Of a DNA stretch of 64,000 nt, positions 22,080-31,434 are shown in pieces (within the stretch, counting starts at the first letter, position 1; each line of letters opens with the position of its first letter). The position numbers were made by a program, and so were the translations under genes. The DNA comes from Bemisia tabaci (Eukaryota; Arthropoda; Insecta; Hemiptera; Aleyrodidae): positions 20,770,116 through 20,834,115 of the forward strand of contig NC_092801.1 in NCBI RefSeq assembly GCF_918797505.1, in the 5' to 3' direction. The notes beneath the pieces were generated by a model. That model was not told the DNA's origin, did not search any database, and saw nothing but the letters and a program-made list of their open reading frames with translations.

Positions 22080-22330
22080 GCAATTTTGCCGCACTCTTCA
22101 ACCAGCATTCAAACACACAACAATAGAAGAAAGTCACAATCATATCTTTCATAAACTGAAATTTCATGAAATATCTCACGTAAAATTTCAAGATTTGATT
22201 TTTCATGATATTTTGCCATCCTGATTGTAGTTTCAAATTCATCCTTAAAAACCGGGATTTTTCGAGACTTGGCAGCAACGCATGAAGTAATTATGCCAGG
22301 CATACAGGTGCTTCAGTGAGGACGTTCGCT
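22080..22330. repeat. Dispersed repeat family XX, copy 2
   Basis: CATATCTTTCATAAACTGAA, TTCATGAAATATCTCACGTA and AAATTTCAAGATTTGATTTT correspond to 350-420. Similarity fades to the right of 22230. Confidence 0.45.
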
Positions 22331-22690
22331 CAATTACGGGTAAATTCACCGGAAAATCGCCCCTAAGCCTATGATTCACAGGCCGCCCGCGCTCCATTCC
22401 CGACTCGCGTATTCGGCAGTGAGCGCATCAAAGTTTCTCCATTTTACACCGGAGTGGTAACGAGTTGTGAATAAATAAGCTACAAAAAACCGATCAAACT
22501 GAGCGCCAAAGAAAATCATCCCGAGAAAATAACTGTGGAAAAAGGAGGCCCCAAAAAAAATGAAAATAAAGAGGGAGGGGGATAGGGAGATATGGGGGTG
22601 AGGAAATTTATTTGAGTTGGTTCGCATGTTGCAACTATTTACCGTTTGAAATTATTTTAGATGGATTTCGAACATTTTCCATGTTTTAGC
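22331..22690. other. Unassigned sequence with a purine-rich patch
   Basis: 22540-22600 is rich in G and A (AAAGAGGGAGGGGGATAGGG). No frame or repeat partner noticed. Confidence 0.35.
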
Positions 22691-22875
22691 TCAATTCCTC
22701 ACTCCCCGGCCAAAATACCACAAGCGCCCTGCGACGTTTCAAAACAGTGAAGCTCGTTGAAATTCAGACAAAATAGTCAAATCAGCAACGAAAAGTACTG
22801 GCATATGTTGTTTTTAAGGATAGATAAAAATAGTAGTCCCTTATTGCAAAAGTAGTCCAATTTATCAGGCTAAAT
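22691..22875. repeat. Family WW fragment (reverse) and family E right end
   Basis: CGGCCAAAATACCACAAGCG then GACGTTTCAAAAC is the reverse complement of the WW core at about 110-150. From about 22802, TGTTGTTTTTAAGG, TAGTAGTCCCTTATTGCAAA and AGTAGTCCAA match the right half of family E. Confidence 0.55.
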
Positions 22876-22940
22876 ACGAGTATCCTGGCGCACAGTTGGG
22901 ATCCCGTATAGTCGCCATACAGTGGTGGACCAAGTCAATA

Positions 22941-23193
22941 CTGCCGTGCTAAGGAAGAACGCCGTATGAACATTCGAGAGTTGCCAAATTTCCCTCAATA
23001 AAGTATGTATTTTTGACGGCATTCATGCACATTTTTCCTTGAAATTCTCAGATATTTTAGATCAATAAGCGCACAAAATTGTCTGAAAATTTTGGAAACA
23101 AATATTCACAAATTTCCCAGTAATTTTGGTTTTTATCGAAGGAAACTTGGCAACGCCTGAAGGATCATACGGCGTTCTTCCGTAGCACGGCAG
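22941..23193. mobile_element. MITE family A, copy A4 (full length, nested in U7)
   Basis: A 253-bp element from CTGCCGTGCTAAGGAAGAAC to CTTCCGTAGCACGGCAG. This is the best-preserved copy and a good family reference. Flanks read CAATA on the left and CATA on the right, so a short ATA duplication is possible. Confidence 0.92.
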
Positions 23194-23303
23194 CATAGGA
23201 AAAGTCGGACAAAATCTGGAAACTTTAAAAGCTTCAATTTTTGAGAGTAGGAAACAAAAAGGGTTTTAAAGTGGTTTTATTGGTTTGTTCGCGAAATTTC
23301 CTT

Positions 23304-23531
23304 CACAGAAAAAAGACACATTGGGTCTAGAGTCCAGACTCTTAGAAACATCGACGAGAGAAAATACTCTTGATTCAATCAGTTTTAAGCTTAAATCAAA
23401 AGGAAATCCGCTCAAATTAAGAGGCTTGGTTCTTGATTTAAGCTTGAATTTGATTGAATCAAGAGTATTTATTCTTGTAGATGTTTTTAAAAATCGGGAC
23501 TCTAGATCCAATGTGTTTTTTTTCCCCAGTG
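23304..23531. mobile_element. Palindromic MITE, family C, copy C2 (nested in U7)
   Basis: About 228 bp, from CACAG and AAAAAAGACACATTGG to CCAATGTGTTTTTT and CCCAGTG. Arms contain CTAGAGTCCAGACTCTTAG and its mirror. The centre is AAATTAAGAGGCTTGGTTC. The two overlapping frames on opposite strands translate the same palindrome. Confidence 0.88.
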
Positions 23532-23641
23532 TTTCAGAAACTTCCCTTGAAATTGAATTTGTGACGTAATCACTATCAAAATTTGAAATTTTAGCCGACG
23601 ATTTCATGCCCTACCTCTTCCATGGGCTCGGCCCACTGCGC

Positions 23642-24529
23642 GACAAGGGCGGAACCGTTTACGGACGAGGAAAAGTTTAATTAAAGCTACTCCCAATTAT
23701 GCACGGCCGGAAGTCGGGCGAAATTTGAAAGTTCAAGAGTCGAATTTTCGGCGTGATTGAAAAAGTTTCGGATTTTCGGTGACGCTGCTGCGGCTGTGAT
23801 TGACGGCCGGGGCGGGGGGCGCGCGGGCCTTTGATATTTCGGGGTGAAATCGGGCGTAGGGGTGCATCTGGGCTGTTACCCTTAAAAGCTGCCTTTTAAC
23901 CTTTCGCCCGGGGTCTACACTTTTAATCGCCGCCTCCGCGGGAGAGTCGCTCCGCGTTCCCGGTAATGGAAGTGGGCTAATTTGCGGTAAAGTGGCGACG
24001 TATCGTTGGTCATACCGTAAAATTGAACTTTTCAAATGAGAAAACTTCAGAGATTGGTTTTTTTCGTGTTTAGGTGGATAATAATGACACTAATTTTTCT
24101 TTCTTCTTCTTTTTTATTCGGAGAACGTTATTTACTCCTATAACTTCAGCAGGTAGAAGGGCTAATAATGACTTTTCATAATTTAGCGTTACCCACGTGA
24201 AAGTTTTGAGCGTTTACCAGGTTAGTAGTGTACGCCCTTTCCTGTCGTTTTGCATCGGGTATGTTACTAATGTATCCATTGGTAAAGGCCCGCACCCCAC
24301 ATAAAAAACGGTAATATGAGCAAAGAATTATCCAGGAATTCAACAATATTGGGGGGGGGGAGGGGAGGTGTATAGGGTATTTTTCATTTTCATGCTAGGT
24401 TATTCTTCGGCAAGACAGCCGTAAGAGCTATCTTCTGCATGCTTTCGTGGTTGCGTTTTGGACACACAACAAACACACTTTCAAATTAGAAATTGGCGGA
24501 AGAGGTCGGCAATTCACTTGAAAGCATAC
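23642..24529. other. Unassigned sequence, GC-rich from 23730 to 23960
   Basis: The GC-rich block (GACGGCCGGGGCGGGGGGCG) contrasts with the AT-rich surroundings. The reverse 100-codon frame there has no motif. A run of 10 G near 24351-24360 is followed by AGGGGAGG. No gene identified. Confidence 0.4.
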
Positions 24530-25170
24530 TTTATTCATTGGCTCTCTGGAGGAATATTGTCACTTACTGTTGTCTTGCCTAAAACCACGTCATTGTTTGT
24601 GCACTTAAGACTTTTTCATAGGTCTTGTTTTTATACAATTAAGATGAATTTTGCTGTTCTAGCGATGCCAATGGCTTCATCTGAAAGAGTTTAAACGAAG
24701 GAAACTCAATTTCGAAATTGTGACATGTACTGCTCTCTTCGCTATCACGGTAGAGTGGGGGTGGAGTAGGAGAGGGATGAAGGGATTGAGCTGTAAGTGC
24801 TATCTTCTGCATTTTCCGGAACTTTCTCGGAACTTTTGAAAGAATCTTAAAAGAATCACGGAACTTTTGACTAAGTCTAAATAGATTCCTGGAATTTTTA
24901 ACAAAATCTAAAAGGAATCCCGGAACTTTTGACAAAATATAAAAATATTCCCGGAACTTTTGACAAAATCTAAAAATATTCCCGGAACTTTTGACAAAAT
25001 CTAAAAAGAATACCGGAACTTTTGACAAAATCTAAAGGGAATCCCGAAACTTTTGATAAAATCTAAAAATATCCCCGGAACTTTTAAGTACATGTACATG
25101 TACTACTCTCTTCGTTATATCGGTAGAGTGGGGGTGGAATAAGAGAGGAATAAAGGGATTGAGAGGGCGT
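24530..25170. mobile_element. Family N element with a 31-bp minisatellite, copy N2
   Basis: The left part (24530-24690, GTCTTGCCTAAAACCACGTC, AATTAAGATGAATTTTGCTG) and the TATCACGGTAGAGTGGGGGT block are duplicated at 36670-36930. From about 24828 to 25085 there are about eight copies of a 31-bp unit (CCCGGAACTTTTGACAAAAT then CTAAAAAGAAT). A second copy of the GGTAGAGTGGGGGTGG block follows the array. The 129-codon reverse frame is produced by the repeat. Confidence 0.85.
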
Positions 25171-25705
25171 GGAGTTGGGCCCATAAGTGCTGCGGTGCGC
25201 TTAAACTCTTCACCACGATACTGGTCGATTCAGTCGCAGTAACAGTGCATCTTGAAGTGTGATCCGCCTTATCCGGCGCCAAGATGACAGCGGAACCTTA
25301 AATGAGTCACGTCAGAGCTGATTACATTCGACATTTGAACTGCGGTGCTTAAAATTCAGGCCCATGAAACTCACCCGAGCCTTTAATTAGAAGTGAGCCG
25401 CGCTCTGTACGCCTACGCCCCCACACACACACACACACGCTCACCCGCGAATCAGTCATTCCTCGCGATGTGTTTCGGCAGATGAAAGCTTAATCAGCAA
25501 GCCGTGGCTCAGACTTCAAATTCGGCCCGGAGGAAGGGCGAGGAGGGAGGGGGAGTGAGGGGAAGGGAGGGGCGGCAAAATTGGGCGCAATATACCGGCT
25601 ACATTTGAGCGAAACTCCTGCCGTTCGTGTCACAGCACGAGAGTGCAGAGCTTTTAAACCGGAAGTTTAATTTTCTCAAACGAAATAAGCATCATACGCG
25701 TTGCT
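25171..25705. other. Unassigned sequence with (AC)n and a G-rich patch
   Basis: A 17-base CA tract lies at 25422-25438. The block 25525-25570 is G-rich (GGAGGGAGGGGGAGTGAGGG). No frame or repeat partner noticed. Confidence 0.4.
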
Positions 25706-25832
25706 CTGCCACGCTGGGGAAGAACGCCCTATGAGCCTACGGATATTGCCAAGTTTCGACGGATAAAGCGCGAATTTTCTTGGAAATTTGCGGGATTTTA
25801 GAGTGCAGACATATCGATAATTTTGAGGTTAG
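25706..25832. mobile_element. MITE family A, copy A5 (left part)
   Basis: CTGCCACGCTGGGGAAGAAC, CCTATGAGCC and ATTGCCAAGTTTC are the left arm of family A. SINE1 interrupts after TTTGAGGTTAG, and the right arm is not found beyond it. Confidence 0.7.
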
Positions 25833-26104
25833 CCGGCCAGGTTGGCCTAGTGGTCAGCGAGTCTGACTCTAGGCCAATAGGCCCCGGGTTCGAATCCCGG
25901 TAGTGGCGACAAATTTTCATGGAACTGACGAGTGGATCTGCAGAAACAGATTCCACTCGGCCTTAATCCCTGAAAATTTGAAAGCCTGGAGCATGGATGT
26001 GCCTAAATCCCATGATGTCTAAGGACAATAAATACTGTCTATCGATGGCTGTAGGTTCCAACGGAATATAAGCCACTAAACCAGCAAAAAAAAAAAAAAA
26101 AAAA
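25833..26104 (+). mobile_element. tRNA-derived SINE, complete, with target duplication (SINE1)
   Basis: The head contains TTGGCCTAGTGGTCAGCGAG (Pol III A box type) and CGGGTTCGAATCCCGG (B box within a T-arm hairpin). About 170 bp of unrelated body follows, then a tail of 19 A. An 11-bp direct repeat TTTGAGGTTAG flanks it at 25822-25832 and 26105-26115. The anticodon and acceptor stems do not form a proper tRNA. It would be moved by a LINE's machinery; none is encoded here. The insertion is probably young, since the duplication is perfect. Confidence 0.9.
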
Positions 26105-26115
26105 TTTGAGGTTAG

Positions 26116-26650
26116 GTGAGTGAGCTCTTAGGGCCCTGGGGCAATCAGTCCATGAATTCAAATTACCCACAGTGATTTATTATTACAAATGTTACGATCC
26201 GTCGCACAGTGGATCGAGTCAATAAGAGAGGTCGGACAAAATTAGGAGACTTTGAAAGCTTATATTTTCGAAAATATGAAACAGAAAAGTTAAAGAGCGG
26301 ATCCATTGGTTTTTCCGGAGGATTTTCTTTTCGAATTGCACCCTTGAAAACTAAATTTGTGACGAAAAAAAACACCAAAGTTTGCAATATTAGTCGAAAA
26401 TGTCATGTCCGACCTCTCTAATTGACTAGATCCACTGTGCGTCGGTGGTAAAGCACGTTTTTTACTTAGTTTTTGCACAATTAACTCATTTTTGCGAAAG
26501 AACGTTTATTTATAAACATTCTGAGTCATTTTGGTTTAATATTGGAATCATAAGTTTAGCAGTGACATTTTTCGTTTTTAAAGGTTCGCTATTCTTATGG
26601 GCCCCAACAGCTCCATATTTCAACAAGTCCGTACTCTAAATATTGAATAG
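26116..26650. mobile_element. Foldback family Y, copy Y3, interrupted by U2
   Basis: TTAGGGCCCTGGGGCAATCA and AGTGATTTATTATTACAAAT on the left, and CATTTTTGCGAAAGAACG, TTCTTATGGGCCCCAACAGC and TCCATATTTC on the right, match Y1 (56826-57158) in order. Removing U2 restores colinearity exactly. Confidence 0.8.
26204..26440. mobile_element. MITE family U, copy U2 (full length, GTC target duplication)
   Basis: A 237-bp element from GCACAGTGGATCGAGTCAAT to GACTAGATCCACTGTGC, with inner arms GAGAGGTCGGACA and TGTCCGACCTCTC. GTC is duplicated at 26201-26203 and 26441-26443. The related uninterrupted element Y1 reads through this site with a single GTC, confirming a 3-bp duplication. Opposite-strand frames here are arm artefacts. 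Confidence 0.92.
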
Positions 26651-26689
26651 GCACTCTCAGAGTTTTCATTCAATTTCTTTATGGAATTT

Positions 26690-26826
26690 CATTAGCACGT
26701 TTATCTAGAGGATACCTGAAAATTACAAGAAAATATATAAATAGCCTTTCCAAAAAATAACTATTTTATCTGAGGAAAAGTGGCAACATTCGAATGTTCA
26801 AACGGCATTTTTCCTTAGCGCGGAAG
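26690..26826. mobile_element. MITE family A, copy A6 (right half)
   Basis: TATTTTATCTGAGGAAAAGT, GGCAACATTCGAATGTTC and TTTTTCCTTAGCGCGG match the right half of family A. The left half is missing. Confidence 0.7.
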
Positions 26827-26972
26827 TGCTGGTGCTTGGTTCGTAACCCTCCCATTGTGAGGAGAAGAGTGGTTTGTGTAAAATAATCATGTACGTGCGA
26901 AAGTTTAAATTAATATTTCCAAGGTCTCAAGAAATAAGATACAAGCAGCACAACTTGGATTTTATTCATTAA

Positions 26973-27409
26973 GGTGATTCGATGGATGCCATATTTTATG
27001 TCAGAAGGATATGTGATATATCGCATAAATTGGTTCCATTTTTTTAGCTACTCGTCATTTTTCTCGAATTTTGAGATCGCAATTCTGTTGTCAGGAGACT
27101 AAAGCACTCACTTACCAATTTTAACGATGAAATTCAACGTCATAAAGGCGTGGTTTTTTTAGAGAGAAAATATTGCATTCGAGGGCAGATTCGATATCAG
27201 TATCGAATGCGATGTTTTCTCTCAAAAAAAAACCACGCCTTTATTACATTGAATTTGTTTGTAAAAATTGGTGAGTGCTTTAGTCTCCTGACAACAGAAT
27301 TGCGATCTCAAAATTTGAGAAAAATTATTAGTAGCTGAAAAAATAGAGCCAATCGATGCGATATATCGCACGTCGTTCTGACACAAAATATGGCGTCCAT
27401 CGAATCACC
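26973..27409. mobile_element. Foldback MITE, family I, in a TTAA site
   Basis: A 437-bp palindrome. GGTGATTCGATGGATGCCAT mirrors ATGGCGTCCATCGAATCACC. Further arms include CAATTCTGTTGTCAGGAGAC and its mirror and AAGGCGTGGTTTTTTT and its mirror, with a short centre near 27190. TTAA lies at both ends (26969-26972, 27410-27413), the target duplication of piggyBac-type elements. I2 (55656-55845) is a right half with the same TTAA. Confidence 0.9.
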
Positions 27410-27457
27410 TTAACCTCGAGGATTGAGGATCGGGTTGTGACCCACCTACATACGCTA

Positions 27458-27570
27458 AACAGTTAAAAATGTCCGTGTTTGATGTCACTCTGCGTTAATT
27501 TTTTTGCGTCAAAACTTCCTTAAAGACTTGGTTGCTCAACACACTTTTGTGTTGAATCGACCTAAACCGT
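27458..27570. repeat. Repeat family KK, copy 1
   Basis: ACAGTTAAAAATGTCCGTGT, GATGTCACT, AAAGACTTGGTTG and TTTTGTGTTG match 60770-60880 in order. Ends not defined. Confidence 0.55.
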
Positions 27571-28011
27571 AGACCACTCTGAGCCATCGGATCATGAAGG
27601 AAGTGCCCTACCAAACGAAATATTGAAAACAAACTTCAGTCCCAGACACCATGTAGTGAAGATGGTTTAAAGCAAAGCAGGTAAATCAATAATTTAAAAG
27701 ATACTCACTCAATCAATCAACGAGATCAGTTCTGGCGAATGGACTGTTTATATAACGTTAAACTCACCTGAAAAAGCAAACACAAAAAAATATTATTGAT
27801 TTTTACCAAAAATTTAGGTACAAAAGGAGATGCAAAAAAAATGCAAATGCAAAAATGAAATGGAGCATTTTTCAGAAAAATCAGTACGATCCACCGATCT
27901 TAGGATTGTAGGCTCGTGGTGTAATATTGGTCGGAAATTGTGTGCACCGCGGGTTGTCGATCTGACGCTGAAGAAAACTAACGAATCTTCAACGATTGAT
28001 TAAAGCGTGCA
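27571..28011. other. Unassigned sequence
   Basis: AT-rich, no frame or repeat partner noticed. Confidence 0.35.
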
Positions 28012-28180
28012 GAGGTGTACGCGCAATGCGTGAAGTATTCATCCAGTCTTGCAGGCTCTAATATGCGTTTTACGAATCACGCCGATCGCACTGTGTTCGG
28101 TGCGATGCGTGCAAGTATTCCTACAATCTTGTAGGCGCTAATACGTGCTTCACGCTGACCGCACTGTGTTCTTCAGCGAA
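28012..28180 (+). repeat. Array J, copy 1: two units of about 81 bp
   Basis: GCGCAATGCGTGAAGTATTC at 28021 and GCGATGCGTGCAAGTATTCC at 28102 begin two units. Each continues with ATCCAGTCTTG or ACAATCTTG, AGGCGCTAATA, and CCGATCGCACTGTG or CTGACCGCACTGTG. J2 at 55244-55470 is the better-preserved array. Confidence 0.8.
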
Positions 28181-28328
28181 TTCAATTTCGTAATCCATAT
28201 CTTTAAGTGTTTCCCGTCAAATGTTCCCATTTTTAGATTGGACTGTGGGTAAAATTCTGTTCAAGATTCGAGAAGGAATATTCATACATTCATTTATAAA
28301 AATCGTTTTGACTATCGAGAAAAGCAGT

Positions 28329-28489
28329 AACTCTGCGTGCTTTTGCGATAGATCGATTGATCGGCCATTTTAAGCTATGGAAAAGGATCGATGAATAGGG
28401 TGTTTGCAACGACCATCTCAATAATCGATCTTCCACCGTAGCTTCAAATGGGGAAATATGATACTCGTTCACTTATGCCTCGCTACTAG
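28329..28489. mobile_element. hAT-like MITE, family G, copy G2 (diverged)
   Basis: TTTTGCGATAGATCGATTGA, AGCTATGGAAAAGGATCGAT, GGTGTTTGCAACG, AATAATCGAT and AGCTTCAAATGGGGAAATAT match G3 and G4. The terminal repeats are eroded (CAGTAACTCTGCG and CTCGCTACT) and no 8-bp duplication is legible. A diverged right end of family A follows at about 28497-28545. Confidence 0.75.
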
Positions 28490-28624
28490 TAAAGTCCAGC
28501 AACGTCCAAATGTTCATGCAATGTTCTTCCTCAGTGAAGTAGTATTATCCTAGTATGTAATTGGTTAAATTGACGCATGTACACGAGGGCGGTAGCAAGG
28601 CGTGTGTGTGTGTGCCGTGTGCCA

Positions 28625-28960
28625 CTTACGCCGCACTAGAGTCTCATTATACCAACAGTTAAGACAACCCCCCTCATACAGTCACAAACGAGAATAAAGA
28701 TTACACAAATTGAAAGTTTTTCGTAATCTTTGATCGGCTCAGTCTCGAATTCCTTTCTCCGTTCCTTCTCTCATTCCGTTTATTCCTTGCCGAACCCGTG
28801 ATTCCCCGGTTCATTCTATAGATTATAATCTTTGCAACTGGTGAAAATGTAATCTTTATTCCCGTTTAGGACACTATGGAGGCCTAAAATACGGGAACCA
28901 ATCAGGAATGGATTCACATTGTCTTGACTCTGAGTATAAAGGGGCTCTACAACGCACAAA
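28625..28960. mobile_element. Repeat family BB, copy 2 (reverse of copy 1)
   Basis: AAAGATTACACAAATTG, TTGATCGGCTCAGTCTCGAA, ATTCCCCGGTTCATTC, AATACGGGAACCAATC and AATGGATTCACATTGTCTTG mirror 7317-7670. A short TG tract (28601-28614) precedes it. Confidence 0.75.
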
Positions 28961-29023
28961 GCGGCATTTTTCCGTATAAACGGACGAGACATCGATTTCA
29001 AAGATAAAATTTCAAAGAAAGCT

Positions 29024-29435
29024 CACTGAAAAAAAATTCTCGGCGTTTTTACCACGGTCCGTTGGTACCTTTACCATCTCAATTTTTTTACCAATTATTG
29101 GTAATTTTACCAAGACAGACTGGTAGGCTTACCTAAAAACCGGCATTTTTACTGTTTTTTCAGGTAAGAATACCACTTTTATTGGTAATAAATTCCCGGT
29201 AACTTTACCATTTTATCTCGGTAATTCTACCACAGTCGATGAAAAATATTTTCGTTTTTACCGGGGTCCAGTAAAATTACTGAGAAAGTCAATAATTGTA
29301 CCAAGATTTCTCGATACAATTACCAATTCCATAAATAGTAATTTTACAAAAAAAAAACTGGGATCAAATAGAACCCTGAATTCTTGGTAATTTTACCCTT
29401 TTCTTAGTGAATACACCGAGATTTTTTTTTCAGTG
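29024..29435. mobile_element. CACTG-ended element, family D, copy D1
   Basis: A 412-bp element from CACTGAAAAAAAATTCTCGG to CCGAGATTTTTTTTTCAGTG. The interior is built of words such as GGTAATTTTACCA, TTTACCATTTTATCTCGG and GGTACCTTTACCAT on both strands. D2 at 35305-35674 is the same with an internal deletion. Non-coding. Confidence 0.88.
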
Positions 29436-29652
29436 CTGATGAACGCTTGGAAAATATATTGGAAAAAATTGGTTTTCGGTGCAGATAATGGTGAGCTACA
29501 ATTTCACCGCTATTTTTTATCTTTTCTGAGCTTCTAACTCGGTATCTGCTTCGGTTCCACCTCCGTGTGCGACGCTCGATGTAGGTAAGTCCGTGGAGCT
29601 CCGAGTGTCACGTACCACGTCCTACCCACACTCAATTCAGCCACTGCACAGC

Positions 29653-29760
29653 GCACAGTGGATCGGATCAACGACAGAGGTCGGACATAACTTAAAAACT
29701 TTTAAAACTTTAACTTAAAAACTTAATTTTTAAACTTAAACTTTTAACTTTTCCCTTCAT
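29653..29760. mobile_element. MITE family U, left-end fragment U3
   Basis: GCACAGTGGATCGGATCAAC then GACAGAGGTCGGACATAACT is the family U left end. It dissolves into AAACTTTTAAAACTT repeats. Confidence 0.65.
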
Positions 29761-29971
29761 CTCATGCAGATTGTGAAGTAAGGAATGTATCTGAGACTTC
29801 CCCGATGCGTTCATCATGCTTTTTGAGCCATTATCTTCGACAAAACCCTTCCTCCAGATGAAGTTTGCAACCGGCCCATTAGAAGAGAGGGGGTAAAATT
29901 ACACATTATCAAAATAAAAATCGTCAAAACGTGCTCAGCAATATGATTTAACAAAACGAGAACGTACAACG

Positions 29972-30363
29972 CATTGGCGTGGCGAGCTTTGCGATCTATG
30001 GATATTTCCCCATTTGAAGCTGTGGTAAGTAATCGATCATTAAGATGTTCACTGGAAAAAAACACATTGGATCTAGAGTCCAGACTCTTAAAAACATCGA
30101 CAAGAAAAAGTACTCTTGATTCAATCAGAATCTAGCTTAAATCAGGAACCAAGCCTCTTACTTTAAGCGGATTTCGTTTTGATTCAAGCAGAAATCCGAT
30201 TGAATGAAGAGTATTTTTTCTTGTCAATGTTTTCAAGAGTCTGGACTCTAGATCCAATGTGTTTTTTTTCCAGTGTTCGCTTCAAACACCCTGTTTATCG
30301 ATACTTTCCTAAAGGTTTAAATGGTCGATCATTCGATATATCGCACAGCACGCCACGCCACTG
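29972..30363. mobile_element. hAT-like MITE, family G, copy G1, interrupted by C3
   Basis: The ends are CATTGGCGTGGCG and CGCCACGCCACTG. The flanks are GTACAACG (29964-29971) and GTACTACG (30364-30371), an 8-bp duplication with one change. The arms (CCCCATTTGAAGCTGTGGTA on the left, CCTAAAGGTTTAAATGGTCG on the right) match G3. C3 is inserted at the centre. Confidence 0.88.
30050..30275. mobile_element. Palindromic MITE, family C, copy C3 (nested in G1)
   Basis: 226 bp, CACTGGAAAAAAACACATTG to CAATGTGTTTTTTTTCCAGTG (last base of the T-run uncertain). The arms include GATCTAGAGTCCAGACTCTT and its mirror. Comparison with uninterrupted G copies (GGTGTTCGC) suggests TT was duplicated. Confidence 0.9.
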
Positions 30364-30439
30364 GTACTACGTGGCTACAGCTCAACGTGAGAACATATGC
30401 GTTCTTTACGACACCTTATAATTCGATACCCTCTGAGCC

Positions 30440-30675
30440 GCACAATGCAACAATCTAAAAGAAGAGATCGGACACGTAATTTTTTTGGCTAAAATTTCAA
30501 ATTTTGATGTTCGTTTCGTCACAAATTAAATTTCAAGGGGTGTGACTGAAAGGAAATTTCACGGGAAAACCAGTGGAGTCACTCTTAAACTTTTTTGTCG
30601 AATATTTTAAAAAATATGAGCTTTCAAAGTTTCCGGATTTTGTCCGACTCCTCCTATTGATGCGGTCCAGTGTGC
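30440..30675. mobile_element. MITE family U, copy U4 (GCC target duplication)
   Basis: 236 bp, from GCACAATGCAACAATC to GCGGTCCAGTGTGC. Interior TTCGTCACAAATTAAATTTC and TGAGCTTTCAAAGTTTC match U2 in reverse orientation. GCC flanks both ends (30437-30439, 30676-30678). Confidence 0.82.
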
Positions 30676-31434
30676 GCCGTCCGAGAAAAAGTCGTTAGGC
30701 TGAGCAAGCGGAAGTGCCGAGTTCTCTAGGGCAATCATAGAAAATTGAGTCATTCTTTGGTCTGCAGCGCTGCCATCTTACGGGAAGGACTGTCGAGCGG
30801 TAACGAACAAATTGTCGAATTCGAAAAGTTAATGAGCTCAATACCCAGAGGAACTAAATGGGAAAAACATTTGCTATTAAAATTAAATCAACCCAAAAAC
30901 AAAAAAGCCAACCAAAAAGGAACACCAAAACTAATAGAAAAAACAAAATGTGAAGAACAAGAGAAAATATAAACGTGATAAAATAAAAATTCGTCGTATT
31001 CGCGAAAAACTGGAGGTCGGAGACTGCAGTAAATGCAGAGCAATTGAGGAGTTCGCCTGCAGAATGACGTAATATAAAACAAGCAGTGAACTCCAACACA
31101 ATGTGTTGATAAGGCGCGTCATTAACTCGCACATATCAACCCCTTTAGTTTTCATTTACAGAGATTTAAAAAAAGGCAAGCAGCACAACAAGAGAATTCA
31201 CGATCCAACACTGCAAGGTCAACGACGCACCTTCACGAGACCGTGTATTGTGAATCTAGAAAGCTATTCGAACAAATTTAAGTTTTTTGATCTGCCTCAA
31301 GCAAAATCTTTTCAGATTCTTGAAGAAAAGTGCTACGGAAAAATTTAAGCGAAGAAAGGAAAAATTCTGTCGAACTCCTAGAAGATAAAGTCGATTTAAA
31401 GGTATTTTGGGGCTAAAATACCCAAATCACCGGT
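30676..31434. other. Unassigned sequence
   Basis: Short frames only (75 and 81 forward, 92 reverse), none recognised; no repeat partner noticed. Confidence 0.35.

Larger units (their letters stand above)
22917..23641. mobile_element. MITE family U, copy U7, interrupted twice
   Basis: Pieces of one U element lie at 22917-22940 (CAGTGGTGGACCAAGTCAAT), 23197-23303 (AAAGTCGGACAAAATC, TTTTATTGGTTTGTTCGCG) and 23532-23641 (TTGAATTTGTGACG, GCCCACTGCGC). The gaps are filled by A4 and C2. Joined, the pieces follow U2 closely, so both insertions came after U7. Confidence 0.75.

Noticed and set aside
23266..23607. Overlapping 94- and 113-codon frames on opposite strands with similar peptides (also at 41838-42134 and 56149-56397)
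   Set aside because: Both strands of palindromic MITE C encode nearly the same peptide. The frame recurs only because the element does.
24639..25028. A 129-codon reverse frame with KVPG, DFVKSSG and CQKFRDSF repeats
   Set aside because: A 31-bp repeat shifts frame every unit, and the three phases give these three peptides in rotation. It is a product of the minisatellite, not a repeat protein.
25833..25915. A possible functional tRNA gene
   Set aside because: The A and B boxes are good, but the acceptor and anticodon stems do not pair, and the sequence continues into a body, A-tail and target duplication typical of a SINE.
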